Shown one piece after another: positions 19,940 to 28,808 of a DNA stretch of 64,000 nucleotides. A program made the translations under genes and the position numbers. The first letter of the stretch is position 1, and every line of letters begins with the position of its first letter. Location of the stretch: the NCBI GenBank assembly GCA_913776825.1, contig CAJYPV010000002.1, positions 62,001-126,000 on the forward strand, in the 5' to 3' direction. The notes under the pieces were generated by a model. That model saw nothing but the letters and a program-made list of their open reading frames with translations, was not told where the DNA came from and ran no database searches. The DNA is from Burkholderiaceae bacterium. Its GTDB lineage: Bacteria; Pseudomonadota; Gammaproteobacteria; Burkholderiales; Burkholderiaceae_C.

Positions 19940-21102
19940 AGGTCCGAGAATCCAGCATCCGCCTGTTTTTCGTGCTGGACGGCAAACGATACCGGGAGCG
20001 GCTGACCATCGGCGGCAAGGCACTCAAACCCACCCCCCCGAACATCCTGCTTGCCCGGCGGATCAAGCGAGACCTGGACCGAGCAATCGCTGCAGGAGCC
20101 TTCAGTTGGCAGGAGTTCTTCCCCGACTCGACGCACGCAGCCGCCGCGCTCGCCCGCGGAGGCGCCGGCGAACCGACGTTCGGTCAGATCTGCGACCTCT
20201 GGATCGACGGAAAGGGGCGCCTGGCCACCACCACGCTGAACCAGTACCGCAACGCGCTCGACGTCTGGAAAAAACTGCTCGGCGCCGATTCGACGTTCAA
20301 GCAGTTGACCCACGGCACGGTGGCCGCAAAGATCGGCGCTACCCCATGGAAGTCAGCGAAGCTCCTGAACAACTACCTCATCCCGCTGCGGGGCGTGTTC
20401 GCACTGGCTGGCCGTGAGCTGAAGCTGGACGACAACCCGATGGAGGGGATCGAGAACAGCAAGCACCAGGCGCCGCCGCCGGATCCACTCACCTCAGACG
20501 AGCGCGACCGGGTGCTGGCCGACATGCAGCGGCACTATGACGAGCGAGTGCATGCGTATTTCCAGTTCGCGTTCGCCACCGGCCTGCGGCCCGAAGAGAC
20601 GATCGCGCTCCGCTGGTCGGACGTCGACTGGAATCATCGGACCGTCCTGGTGCAGCGCGCCATCACGGCGGGGGAGGAAAAGCCATTGAAGACTTACCAG
20701 ACACGGAACGTCGACCTGCTGCCTGGCGCGATGTCGGCGCTCAAGGTGATGAAGGCCCACACCTTCATGAAAGACCCGGAGGCGATCATCTTCATGAATC
20801 CGAACACCGGTCGACCTTGGCACGACGAGCGCAGCCAGCGAGACCACTACTGGACGCCGGCGCTTCGCCGCCTCGGCATCCGGCACCGGCGGGCCTACCA
20901 GACCCGCCACACCTACGCGACGATCGCGTTGATGGGCGGAGTCAATCCGGCCTACATCAGCAGGCAGATGGGGCACCGTTCCGCGAAGATGCTATTCGAG
21001 ATCTATGCGAAATGGATCGACGGGGCCGACCGAGGCCGCGAGCGCGCAAAGATGGAGGCCGCGCACGCACGACCAGGGGCTGAACAGCGGAGTAACGGGT
21101 AA
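19915..21102 (+). CDS. int: Tyrosine integrase of the prophage
   Basis: GTG 19915 with GGAG 9-12 bp upstream is preferred over ATG 19888, giving 395 residues. The N-terminal domain (IRLFFVLDGKRYRERLTIGG) is an arm-binding type, the middle SAM-like core-binding domain is about 85-175, and the catalytic domain follows. Active-site residues are Arg225 (ATGLRPEE), Lys near 257, Arg331 (YQTRHTYAT), His354 (MGHRS) and Tyr364 (FEIYAKW). The usual first His of the HxxR motif is Tyr/Gln here, as in some phage subfamilies. It lies towards tRNA-Val, the presumed attachment gene. Confidence 0.93.
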   Translation: MGRNGDGIEVRESSIRLFFVLDGKRYRERLTIGGKALKPTPPNILLARRIKRDLDRAIAAGAFSWQEFFPDSTHAAAALARGGAGEPTFGQICDLWIDGKGRLATTTLNQYRNALDVWKKLLGADSTFKQLTHGTVAAKIGATPWKSAKLLNNYLIPLRGVFALAGRELKLDDNPMEGIENSKHQAPPPDPLTSDERDRVLADMQRHYDERVHAYFQFAFATGLRPEETIALRWSDVDWNHRTVLVQRAITAGEEKPLKTYQTRNVDLLPGAMSALKVMKAHTFMKDPEAIIFMNPNTGRPWHDERSQRDHYWTPALRRLGIRHRRAYQTRHTYATIALMGGVNPAYISRQMGHRSAKMLFEIYAKWIDGADRGRERAKMEAAHARPGAEQRSNG

Positions 21103-21117
21103 CCCGATGTCCGAAGT

Positions 21118-21513
21118 TCAGGGCGCCGTGGTGCAAAGTTGAAGGAAGTCGTCGGCCTCGACGTGCTGCGCGGCAATCTCTTCCGGGCGCAGGTCAACCT
21201 TCAACTTGTAGTCAGCGGTCACTCGCCGCGTCTTGAGGGCGTCAAGCTTTATGGCGAGCTTGATACCCTTTCTACGCTGATCTTGACTAGACCGAATGGG
21301 ATCCAGGCCTCTCAGCTGGTTCTGAACCTTGACGTGTGTCCCGCCTTGCTGACCAGCGCCGGAGGCGACACCCGGTACCGTTCCGATCCAATGATCAGCC
21401 GCATGAAGAGCTGCGTAAAAATTCCGACTGACTGCCGACCTCTTAGCCCCATCACTCGAGGATGAATGTAGATCTTGGGCTACTTGCTGGATGTCACGGA
21501 AAGTAATCGGCAT
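21118..21513 (-). CDS. HEPN-domain protein
   Basis: The 131-residue product has the HEPN helical pattern with an R-N-x5-H active-site motif (SAVSRNFYAALHAADHW, residues 26-42) and the late helix KLDALKTRRVTADYKL. Many HEPN proteins are RNases used as toxins or antiphage effectors. It is the second gene of a two-gene unit, 3 bp after its partner, and is transcribed against the integrase, whose stop is 15 bp away. Composition is less GC-rich than the flanks. Confidence 0.68.
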   Translation of the reverse strand: MPITFRDIQQVAQDLHSSSSDGAKRSAVSRNFYAALHAADHWIGTVPGVASGAGQQGGTHVKVQNQLRGLDPIRSSQDQRRKGIKLAIKLDALKTRRVTADYKLKVDLRPEEIAAQHVEADDFLQLCTTAP

Positions 21514-21516
21514 CGC

Positions 21517-22260
21517 TCACCCCGCGATAAAACTGAACGTCAGCCCAGGGGCATCCAGCTCCCTATCGATCATCCCATCGATGACCTCGTCGGTCAGTTC
21601 GATGGCTTTTCGAGGCTCCACGCGGATGAGCAGCTGATAGAGAACCGCATCACCGCAATCACGAATGATCGGCTGATCTTCGAGGAACAATAGTCGGTGC
21701 TTGCGAAGCACCTCTCCGGCCAGATCAAGCACTGCTTGAAGATGGTCCTGAGTTACGCCCATGCTCTGAAGGGACATGTTGCACCTTCTTGCGGTTTCCA
21801 CCGCCGTTACCGCCCTCGGGAATTCAGTCGGTACGAACTTCCCGTAAAGGCTACCAAGCTCTTCCCATGCTCCAGAAGTGAGCATTAGGTGTGCCTGGTC
21901 AATCTGATGATGCTCTTTTTGGGCGACGAGGAGCTTGGCGCCACGCGAAAAATAACCCAGATTGGTGAAAATGACACTTTCTACGCGGTCCACTGTGGCC
22001 AAGTCCTCGGGACTGGAGCGTAGCTTGCGGGCATTTCTGGTCCAGTGCAATGACTCTTCTAGGTCACCGTACAGTTGCACCAACAGCGCCCTCAGAATGG
22101 ACGCGCCAAACGCGTCCACACAGGCAAGTTTGTCGAGCTGCCGTTCCTGCTGCCTGATCTCAAAGGACGGCCGGTCGAAATACTGATCCGCGCTGGTCAC
22201 CATCCTGAGGATGACGTCGCTTACTTCGTTTGCAATCGTCGCTCGTTGCGCGCCAGGCAT
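21517..22260 (-). CDS. Helical partner protein of the HEPN gene
   Basis: ATG 22260 is chosen; the frame continues upstream, but the extension has no coding character and crosses the terminator and the tRNA. The 247-residue product is nearly all helical, with TPR-like pairs (ILRALLVQLYGDLEESLHWT, VIFTNLGYFSRGAKLL) and no catalytic motif. It is directly upstream of the HEPN gene in a single transcript. It may be the sensor or the inhibitor of the HEPN protein; both are inferences. Confidence 0.6.
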   Translation of the reverse strand: MPGAQRATIANEVSDVILRMVTSADQYFDRPSFEIRQQERQLDKLACVDAFGASILRALLVQLYGDLEESLHWTRNARKLRSSPEDLATVDRVESVIFTNLGYFSRGAKLLVAQKEHHQIDQAHLMLTSGAWEELGSLYGKFVPTEFPRAVTAVETARRCNMSLQSMGVTQDHLQAVLDLAGEVLRKHRLLFLEDQPIIRDCGDAVLYQLLIRVEPRKAIELTDEVIDGMIDRELDAPGLTFSFIAG

Positions 22261-22327
22261 CTTCTCTCGCTCCCTAGTCTTTGGAACGATTCTAGAGGTC
22301 CGGGAAAAGATCGGGGGCGGATCCAGC

Positions 22328-22470
22328 AAACCCCAAACCGGGGGGTGGGGATAAAAACAGCCGCCACCTAGAAACGAAAAAACCGGCCTTGCGCCGGTTC
22401 CATCTTCTTCAGCTCCACGAATCAATCGAATGTTTGGGGTTCCGGGAAGTACCCAAGAAATCCCCAAACA
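22328..22470. other. Candidate attachment region with repeated CCCCAAAC motifs
   Basis: The motif CCCCAAAC appears three times: in 22328-22339 (direct), in 22431-22443 (inverted, within GGAACCCCAAACA) and in 22460-22470 (direct). The last two form a 9-bp inverted repeat (22431-22439 with 22462-22470). The cluster lies between the HEPN unit and tRNA-Val, where integrase arm or core sites would be expected. The role is inferred from position. Confidence 0.35.
22376..22399 (-). terminator. Rho-independent terminator downstream of tRNA-Val
   Basis: On the minus strand a 7-bp stem (AACCGGC/GCCGGTT) with a 5-base loop is followed by a run of six T. It lies 84 bp beyond the 3' end of tRNA-Val and before the HEPN unit. 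Confidence 0.75.
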
Positions 22471-22482
22471 GTCTGTTATTCG

Positions 22483-22559
22483 TGGTAGGCGCGATTGGAT
22501 TCGAACCAACGACCCCCACCATGTCAAGGTGGTGCTCTAACCAACTGAGCTACGCGCCT
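22483..22559 (-). tRNA. tRNA-Val (anticodon GAC), probable integration target
   Basis: The minus strand shows a complete tRNA: acceptor AGGCGCG/CGCGCCT, D arm GCTC/GAGC, anticodon stem CCACC/GGTGG with loop TTGACAT (anticodon GAC), TTCGAAT in the T loop, and encoded CCA. Its 3' end faces the prophage and integrase, which is the usual geometry for tRNA-gene integration. Confidence 0.95.
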
Positions 22560-22749
22560 GAAGAGCTTCGCAGTATAGACCGGATTTGCAGACTCGTCGA
22601 TGGATCTGCAGGAAAAAGAGCGATAAACGCACAGTTGATGGATTGCGCTTTCTCCGCCGAAGCGCCACTCGCCTCACAACCCGCATGAACACGGGGCAAA
22701 ACTCGATCTGGCGAAGCTGTCGCGTCGATCGAGCGCGCCCCAAAAATTT

Positions 22750-25023
22750 TCAGCGCCGACGAGCGCTGCGAATGCCCGGCAGCTGCGACAGGCTCGCCAA
22801 GGTCTGGTTCAGGCGCTGCGCATCGCTCACTTCCACGGTGAAACTCATGCGCGACAAGTCATTGCGCGCCGGCTTGCCCTTGCCGATCTGCTGGTTCACC
22901 GACAACACCGCCAGCTTGTCCTTGGCGAACAGCTCCAGCACATCGCGCAGCAGCCCCGGCCGGTCGTGCGCTTCTACAACGAGGTCCACCGGATACTGCG
23001 CCGCCTTGCCGCCGGGCGCGGCGCTCGGCTCACCCCAGGCGACCGCGATCACCCGCTCCGGCGACGACCGGGCCATCTCACGAAGATTGGCGCAATCCAC
23101 GCGGTGGATCGCCACGCCCTTGCCGCGGGTCACATAGCCGGTGATCTGATCCGGCGGCGCCGGACGGCAGCAGCGCGCCAGGCTGGTGAGCAGAGAGTCC
23201 ACGCCCACCACCAGCACGCCGCCCTTGGGCGTGCGCGCATCGGCGACATCGCCCCGGGTGTGGCGCTGGGCGAGCATCGCGTCCTCGTCCGGCTCCTGCA
23301 CCGGCGGGCGCAACAGCGTTTCGATGTTGCGCAGCGAGTATTCGTCCTTGCCGACCACCTCGAACAGCGCATCCGCACTCTTGAAGCCGAGCCGGCCGGC
23401 GAGGTCCTCCAGCTTGATGGCCGTCTTGCCCTCGCGCTGCAGCAGCTTCTCCACCAGCTCGCGGCCCTTGGCGATGGTCTGGGACTGCGCCTGCGCATTG
23501 AACCAGGCGCGCACCTTGGCCTTGCTGCGTGGGCTTTGCAGATAACCGAGCTCGGCATTGAGCCAGTCCAGCGACGGGCCGCCCTCCTTCAGCGCGACGA
23601 TCTCCACCGTCTGCCCGCTCTTGAGCGGCGTGTTGAGCGGCACCATCTGACCGTCGACCTTGGCGCCCCGGCAGCGATGGCCGAGATCGGTGTGCAGCGC
23701 ATAGGCGAAATCCACCGCCGTCGCGCCGGCGCACAGCTCCACCACCGACGCCTGCGGAGTGAAGACATAGAGCCGGTCGTCGAAGGCCGGGCCGCTTTCG
23801 GCGACGAAGTCGCGCTCCCAGGCCAGCAGTTGCCGCAGCACCGCCTTGCGCGCCTGGGCGACCTGCTCTTCGAACTCGCCGGCCGCGACCACGCCCGCAT
23901 AGCCCTTGGTGCCCGCTTCCTTGTAGGCCCAATGCGCGGCGACGCCATGCTCGGCATGCTCATGCATGGCGCGGGTGCGGATCTGCACTTCCATCGGACG
24001 ACCGTCTTCCGCCCGCACCACCGTGTGCAGGGATTGATAGCCGTTGGGCTTGGGCCGGGCGATGTAGTCGTCGAACTCGCCGTCGACCGGCTTGTAGCGT
24101 TCATGCAGACGCGCGAGCGCCGCATAGCAGTCGGCCACTTCGGGCACGATCACTCGCAGCGCGCGCAGGTCGAAGACGCGCTCCAGCGTCAGGCCCTTGC
24201 CGCGCATCTTTTTCCAGATGCTGTAGAGATGTTTGGGACGACCCTGCACCTGCGCGTCGATGCCCTGCTCCCGCAGCACGCGTTCGAGCGAGGCCCGCAC
24301 CGCCTCCACCGATTGCTCGCGCTCGACCCGCTTTTCATGCAGCCCGCGGGCGAGCTGGTGATAGTGCTCGGGTTCGAGGAATCGGAAGGAGAGGTCTTCC
24401 AGCTCCCATTTGATCTGCCAGATGCCCAGGCGATTGGCCAGCGGCGCGAAGACCTGCAGCGACTCGGCGGCCAGCTCGCGCGGGCAGGCGGTCTTGCTCG
24501 CGGCAAACCAGCGCAATGTTTGCAGCCGAGAGGCCAGGCGCAGCAGCACCACGCGCAGATCGCGTGAGAACGCCAGCAGCATCTTGCGGACCAGCTCGGT
24601 CTGCTCCTGACGACGCTGATGCTCGACCTTGGCTTCCCGCGCCGCCCGCTGGATCTGCACCAGGCGACGGGTGTGGCTGACCAGGCTGGCATCGCTCTCG
24701 CCAAAGGCCTTGGCGACGATCTCTTCCGGCTTGTTCAGGTAGTCGCCGGCATAGACCAGATAAGAGGCGGCCTGCATCGTCGGCGCCGCACCGACGCCCG
24801 CGAGGATGGCCGCCACCCCATCGGCATGGGCCAGCGCGGGTTCGCCGGTGTCGAGCAATCGATCCGCCAGCAGCGGTACGGCAAAGGCGCGGGCGCGCCG
24901 GATCGGGTCGACCGCTTCCGCCGGCTGCGGCTGCGCCGCGGGCAGGCGGCTGGGCAAGTCGCCATCCAGCAAGGCCACGATGGGCGACGCCTGCTCTGCC
25001 CGCAGACCCAACTCTGTCTTCAT
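22750..25023 (-). CDS. relA: RelA-type (p)ppGpp synthetase
   Basis: The 757-residue enzyme makes (p)ppGpp from GTP/GDP and ATP upon amino-acid starvation. The N-terminal hydrolase domain (about 40-190) lacks the HD residues; the region reads AASYLVYAGDYLN. The synthetase domain (about 245-365) has RPKHLYSIWKKM, FDLRALRVIV and the RelA-type EFDDYIARPKPNGYQSLHT. A TGS domain (LYVFTPQASVVEL) follows near 425-485, then helical and zinc-finger-like parts (LARCCRPAP) and a C-terminal ACT domain. Missing HD residues plus the acidic EFDD motif identify RelA over SpoT. Confidence 0.93.
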   Translation of the reverse strand: MKTELGLRAEQASPIVALLDGDLPSRLPAAQPQPAEAVDPIRRARAFAVPLLADRLLDTGEPALAHADGVAAILAGVGAAPTMQAASYLVYAGDYLNKPEEIVAKAFGESDASLVSHTRRLVQIQRAAREAKVEHQRRQEQTELVRKMLLAFSRDLRVVLLRLASRLQTLRWFAASKTACPRELAAESLQVFAPLANRLGIWQIKWELEDLSFRFLEPEHYHQLARGLHEKRVEREQSVEAVRASLERVLREQGIDAQVQGRPKHLYSIWKKMRGKGLTLERVFDLRALRVIVPEVADCYAALARLHERYKPVDGEFDDYIARPKPNGYQSLHTVVRAEDGRPMEVQIRTRAMHEHAEHGVAAHWAYKEAGTKGYAGVVAAGEFEEQVAQARKAVLRQLLAWERDFVAESGPAFDDRLYVFTPQASVVELCAGATAVDFAYALHTDLGHRCRGAKVDGQMVPLNTPLKSGQTVEIVALKEGGPSLDWLNAELGYLQSPRSKAKVRAWFNAQAQSQTIAKGRELVEKLLQREGKTAIKLEDLAGRLGFKSADALFEVVGKDEYSLRNIETLLRPPVQEPDEDAMLAQRHTRGDVADARTPKGGVLVVGVDSLLTSLARCCRPAPPDQITGYVTRGKGVAIHRVDCANLREMARSSPERVIAVAWGEPSAAPGGKAAQYPVDLVVEAHDRPGLLRDVLELFAKDKLAVLSVNQQIGKGKPARNDLSRMSFTVEVSDAQRLNQTLASLSQLPGIRSARRR

Positions 25024-25069
25024 ACTTCTCTCACCGCGTCACGACGGACGCGCGCCTGAGGCGCTGCGT

Positions 25070-25936
25070 TCAGCCGGCCTCCAGAAACCGTTCCACCACC
25101 TGCAACTGATCATCCTGCATCAGCATCGGTGCGTGGCCGACCCCGGCGACTTCATACAAGGTGGCCTTCGGGCCACGCTGGGTCATCGCCTGCGCCGTGG
25201 TGGCGCTCAGCAGATCGGATTCGGTGCCGCGCAGCAGCAGCGTCGGGCAACGCACCGCGTCATAGGCGGCCCAGAGCTGCGCTTCGCCCGCCTTCGCGAG
25301 TTCCGGCGTGAGACCGGCCAAACCCTGGCCGATGCGCGGGTCGTAATGCAAGCGGCAGCGGTCGCCGTCGGGCTTGAACATCGGGCGGGACAGCGCCAGC
25401 CATTGTTCGTCGGTATGCGGACCGAAACCTTCGGAGACGCTGCGCAGATAGTCCGCGCCTTGCTGGCAGGTCTCGAACTGCGGCGCGCGACCGATGTAGC
25501 CGGCGATGCGCTGCAGCGCGGCGAATTCGATGGTCGGACCGACGTCATTCAGGATCAGCCGCTTGATCGGGCTGGTCGGCATGGCCGCCAGCGCCAGGCC
25601 GATCAGGCCGCCCATCGACGTGCCCAGCCAGTCCACCTGCGCCACGCCGAGGCGAGCCAGCAGGGTGACCATGTCCGACACATATTGCGGGAGCTGGTAG
25701 TTGCGCGGGTCGCCGAGCCAGTCGGACTCGCCGCGGCCGACCACATCCGGACAAATGATTCGGTAGCGGTCGCTCAGGCGGCGGGCCAATACGTCGAAGT
25801 CACGACCCTGGCGCGACAACCCATGCACGCACACCAGCACGCGAGGGTTGTCGGCTTGGCCCCATTCCCAGTACGCCATCCGATGAAGGCCGCAAGGGCT
25901 CAAGGCCTGGACTTTTTTCAACAAGGGTTCAGACAT
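25070..25936 (-). CDS. Alpha/beta hydrolase
   Basis: The 288-residue enzyme starts at ATG 25936; a longer frame is antisense to bdhA and is not used. It has the oxyanion HG motif (VLVCVHGLSRQGRDFD), the nucleophile elbow GTSMGG, an acid in GTESDLLS and the His in GVGHAPM. These are the parts of a hydrolase triad. The substrate is not visible. Such genes are often called poly(3-hydroxyalkanoate)-related or esterases. It lies divergent from bdhA with a 48-bp gap, which would fit a hydroxybutyrate-linked role, but weakly. Confidence 0.85.
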   Translation of the reverse strand: MSEPLLKKVQALSPCGLHRMAYWEWGQADNPRVLVCVHGLSRQGRDFDVLARRLSDRYRIICPDVVGRGESDWLGDPRNYQLPQYVSDMVTLLARLGVAQVDWLGTSMGGLIGLALAAMPTSPIKRLILNDVGPTIEFAALQRIAGYIGRAPQFETCQQGADYLRSVSEGFGPHTDEQWLALSRPMFKPDGDRCRLHYDPRIGQGLAGLTPELAKAGEAQLWAAYDAVRCPTLLLRGTESDLLSATTAQAMTQRGPKATLYEVAGVGHAPMLMQDDQLQVVERFLEAG

Positions 25937-25984
25937 CGCTCGTATCCTTTGGGTCCATCCTAACAACCCTGAAGGGGACCCGGC

Positions 25985-26767
25985 ATGTTGAAAGGCAAGA
26001 CAGCACTGGTGACCGGCTCCACCAGCGGCATCGGATTGGGGATTGCCCTGACCCTCGCCCGGCAAGGCGCCCACCTGGTGCTCAATGGATTCGGCGACGC
26101 GAACGGGCCGCGCGCCGAAGTGGAAGCCGCCGGCCGCGAGCACGGCATCCGCGTCGGCTACCACGGCGCCGACATGAGCAAGCCGGACGAGATCGCCGCC
26201 ATGATGGCCATGATCGACCAGGACTTCGGCGGCTGCGACATCCTGGTGAACAACGCCGGCATCCAGTTTGTCGCCAACGTGGACGAATTCCCGATCGACC
26301 GCTGGGACGCGATCATCGCCATCAACCTCAGCAGCGCCTTCCACACGATGCGCCTGGCGCTGCCCGGCATGAAGCAGCGCGGCTGGGGACGCGTCATCAA
26401 CATCGCATCCACCCATGGCCTGGTGGCGTCGGCGGGCAAGTCGGCCTATGTTGCGGCCAAGCATGGCCTGCTGGGCCTGACCAAGGCCGCCGCGCTGGAA
26501 ACCGCCACCCTGCCCGTCACCGTCAACGCCATCTGCCCGGGCTGGGTGCTGACGCCGCTGGTGCAGAAACAGATCGACGACCGCGCCGCTCAGCAAGGCC
26601 TGTCGGTCGATGACGCCAAACGCCAGTTGCTCGGCGAAAAGCAGCCCTCGCTGCAGTTCACGACGCCCGAAGAACTGGGCGCGCTGGCCGTGTTCCTGTG
26701 TTCGGATGCCGCCATCAATGTGCGCGGTCAGGCCTGGGCGATGGATGGCGGCTGGGTGGCCCAGTGA
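25985..26767 (+). CDS. bdhA: 3-hydroxybutyrate dehydrogenase
   Basis: The 260-residue SDR enzyme oxidises D-3-hydroxybutyrate to acetoacetate with NAD+, in polyhydroxybutyrate and ketone use. Seen: the nucleotide motif TGSTSGIG (residues 10-17), NNAG, the catalytic Ser (NIASTHGLVAS), the YVAAK Tyr-Lys pair, and PGWVLTPLVQKQI. The length and the terminal AMDGGWVAQ match the bacterial family closely. AGGGGA lies about 9 bp before the ATG. Confidence 0.92.
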   Translation: MLKGKTALVTGSTSGIGLGIALTLARQGAHLVLNGFGDANGPRAEVEAAGREHGIRVGYHGADMSKPDEIAAMMAMIDQDFGGCDILVNNAGIQFVANVDEFPIDRWDAIIAINLSSAFHTMRLALPGMKQRGWGRVINIASTHGLVASAGKSAYVAAKHGLLGLTKAAALETATLPVTVNAICPGWVLTPLVQKQIDDRAAQQGLSVDDAKRQLLGEKQPSLQFTTPEELGALAVFLCSDAAINVRGQAWAMDGGWVAQ

Positions 26768-26860
26768 GCAACGCCCGCCCGGTCGCAGCGTAGGGCCGGC
26801 ATTGGATCGCGGCGCTGGAACGACGCGCATCCCTCGAACTCCAGCGCTGGAGTCCTACAA

Positions 26861-26893
26861 CGAAAAACGGCAGCCCGTAAGGGCTGCCGTTCT
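26861..26893 (-). terminator. Rho-independent terminator of the SIMPL gene
   Basis: An 11-bp perfect stem (AACGGCAGCCC/GGGCTGCCGTT) with a GTAA loop has five T on the minus strand just after it. It lies 30 bp beyond the SIMPL stop and may also stop bdhA transcription from the other side. Confidence 0.88.
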
Positions 26894-26922
26894 CATCGAT
26901 CAGATCGAGCGTTGCCGCCGGA

Positions 26923-27660
26923 TCAGCGCGTCATCACCACATTCCCGTTGACGTTCACCGTCACCGTCGCCTTGCCGGATTCGACCGGCAGCGCCTGGTC
27001 GGCCGAGGACATCGCCATCGCCTTGAAGCGCGGCTGCGCCATCGCGGTGACCGGGCCCGGATCCGCATTCACGCTGACCTCGCCGATGCGGAAGGCGCTG
27101 TAGCCGAACTGCTTCGCGTACAACGCCGCCTTGGCCTTGTAGCTGGCGATCGCCTCGGCCACCACGCTGTCCTCCGCCTTCTCGCGGGCTTCACGCGACA
27201 AGCCATAGCTGACGTTGGCGATGTTCATCGTCTGGATGCGGCTGCTCAGCTTGGCGATCGTGTCCATGTCGCGTCCCTGGACCAGCAGCTCGACGCTGCC
27301 TTGCCAACCCGTGATCTGGTTGGTGGTGCCGCTGCTCAGCTTGGACTGGCCATAACGCGGATAGATCGACAGATTGCCTGCCTGCACCTCCACCTGACCG
27401 GGCTTGGCCACCTTGCGGGCCTCGGCGAGCGCGGCGTCCAGCGCCTGCTTCAGCTCGTTCTGCACCGCCGCGGCTTCCTTGCCTTCACGGGTGGTCGAGA
27501 AGCTCAGCATCAACAGGTCCCGGGTGACCTCGGTGCTGGCCGCAGCGGTGAGGTTCAGCAGGTCGGTCCGCGCCTGCGCCTGGGCCTGCGACACGCCTGG
27601 CAGCAGCGCCGCAGCGCTCAAAACCAGGGCGATCAGGGGCTTGTGTTGCTTTCGGATCAT
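26923..27660 (-). CDS. SIMPL-domain (DUF541) periplasmic protein
   Basis: The 245-residue product begins at ATG 27660 with a signal peptide (KPLIALVLSAAALLPGVSQA-QA). The SIMPL/DUF541 domain follows: LNLTAAASTEVTRDLLMLSF, a long helix, then RDMDTIAKLSSRIQTMNIAN and a C-terminal strand. The family is periplasmic and linked to oxidative stress and membrane function, with no enzyme activity known. Earlier ATGs lie before the signal peptide and are less likely. Confidence 0.85.
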   Translation of the reverse strand: MIRKQHKPLIALVLSAAALLPGVSQAQAQARTDLLNLTAAASTEVTRDLLMLSFSTTREGKEAAAVQNELKQALDAALAEARKVAKPGQVEVQAGNLSIYPRYGQSKLSSGTTNQITGWQGSVELLVQGRDMDTIAKLSSRIQTMNIANVSYGLSREAREKAEDSVVAEAIASYKAKAALYAKQFGYSAFRIGEVSVNADPGPVTAMAQPRFKAMAMSSADQALPVESGKATVTVNVNGNVVMTR

Positions 27661-27834
27661 CAAAGGTCCTATGGAAAGTCCTAGGGAGAACCAGCATAAC
27701 AACCCAGCAACGGTGATGGATGACCGGGTCTGTTTACATAAGTTGTAACGAAGCCGTAAGGACTGCTGCATGCAGCAAACAAGCCGAAAAAACGCGCTTA
27801 CAGTGCCGCTGTTACATATTCAGGAGTGGCCGCA

Positions 27835-28563
27835 ATGCAAAGCAATTCCCGCCCCAACCGCATCCTGGTCGTGGACGACGATGCACGCATCCGCGACCTG
27901 CTGCGCCGCTATCTGGCGCAAGAGGGCTTCGAAGTCCTGCTCGCCGAGGACAGCAAGGCGTTGAACAAGCAGTTGACGCGTGAAACGGTCGACCTGATCG
28001 TGCTCGACCTCATGCTGCCGGGCGAAGACGGCCTGTCGATCTGCCGCCGCCTGCGCGCGGCCGGCGACAGCACGCCCATCATCATGTTGACCGCCAAGGT
28101 CGAAGAGGTGGACCGCATCGTCGGCCTGGAAGTGGGCGCCGATGACTATCTGGCCAAGCCCTTCAACCCGCGTGAACTCCTGGCCCGCATCAATGCGGTG
28201 CTGCGTCGTCGTCCGCCGCCGGAAGCGCCGGGCGCGCCGTCCAAGGAACCGATGACCGTCCAGTTCGGCCCGTTCGAGTTCGACCTGGCGCTGCGTCGCC
28301 TGTCCAAGAACGGCGAACCGGTGCCGCTGACCACCGGCGAGTTCTCGATGCTGAAAGCCCTGGTGCGCCATCCGCGCCAGCCGCTGTCGCGCGACAAGCT
28401 GGCGATGCTGGCCCGCGGTCGGGAATTCGAACCCTTCGACCGCAGCCTGGATGTCCAGGTCTCGCGACTGCGCAAGCTGCTGGAAGAAGACCCGGCCCAG
28501 CCGCGCTTCATCCAGACGGTCTGGGGCGTCGGTTATGTCTTCGTGCCGGACGAAGCGGCCTGA
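27835..28563 (+). CDS. ompR: OmpR-family response regulator
   Basis: The 242-residue regulator has a receiver domain with acidic Asp14-16, phospho-acceptor Asp58 (IVLDLMLPGEDGL), Thr86 and Lys108. A winged-helix DNA-binding domain follows (LTTGEFSMLKALVRHPRQPL, then SLDVQVSRLRKLLEEDP and TVWGVGYVFVPD). ATG 27835 has AGGAG 8 bp upstream; GTG 27826 would overlap that site. It pairs with the EnvZ-like kinase 245 bp downstream. The motifs match betaproteobacterial OmpR, which controls porins and osmotic response. Confidence 0.9.
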   Translation: MQSNSRPNRILVVDDDARIRDLLRRYLAQEGFEVLLAEDSKALNKQLTRETVDLIVLDLMLPGEDGLSICRRLRAAGDSTPIIMLTAKVEEVDRIVGLEVGADDYLAKPFNPRELLARINAVLRRRPPPEAPGAPSKEPMTVQFGPFEFDLALRRLSKNGEPVPLTTGEFSMLKALVRHPRQPLSRDKLAMLARGREFEPFDRSLDVQVSRLRKLLEEDPAQPRFIQTVWGVGYVFVPDEAA

Positions 28564-28808
28564 TCGGCTGAACGTCCGCCTCACGGACCCAACCTCTGGC
28601 GAGGCGATCTCGCTGAAGCTCGACGATGCCCACCCGAGTGCCCGGCCCGCCATGACGCGGGCCATGGCCCGGGCGACGTACCGATCCTCTTCCTGCGCAG
28701 GCAGGGCTGCGGCGCAGGACATCGGACGACCGGTTCCGGTCCCGCCCCTTCCGCGCTCGGCCGCTCGCTGACGAGCGTCACCTGCAGTCACTGAAAGCAT
28801 CACCCAAC

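Larger units (their letters stand above)
1..22486. mobile_element. Lambdoid prophage, early/regulatory/integration half (left part outside window)
   Basis: Seen: a repressor/Cro-like switch with repeated operators, divergent early operons, an O-like initiator with internal iterons, a NinB homologue, a Rad52-fold annealing protein, excisionase and tyrosine integrase next to a tRNA-Val. Most genes overlap by ATGA, as in phage early operons. No capsid, tail, terminase or lysis genes occur, so these must lie left of position 1. The right boundary is inferred to be the 3' end of tRNA-Val(GAC), because the integrase lies beside it and core chromosomal genes begin immediately beyond. The matching left att site is outside the window, so the exact boundary is not proven. 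Confidence 0.93.

Noticed and set aside
25070..26830. Extension of the hydrolase frame to 586 codons
   Set aside because: The upstream half is antisense to bdhA. The hydrolase fold begins at ATG 25936.
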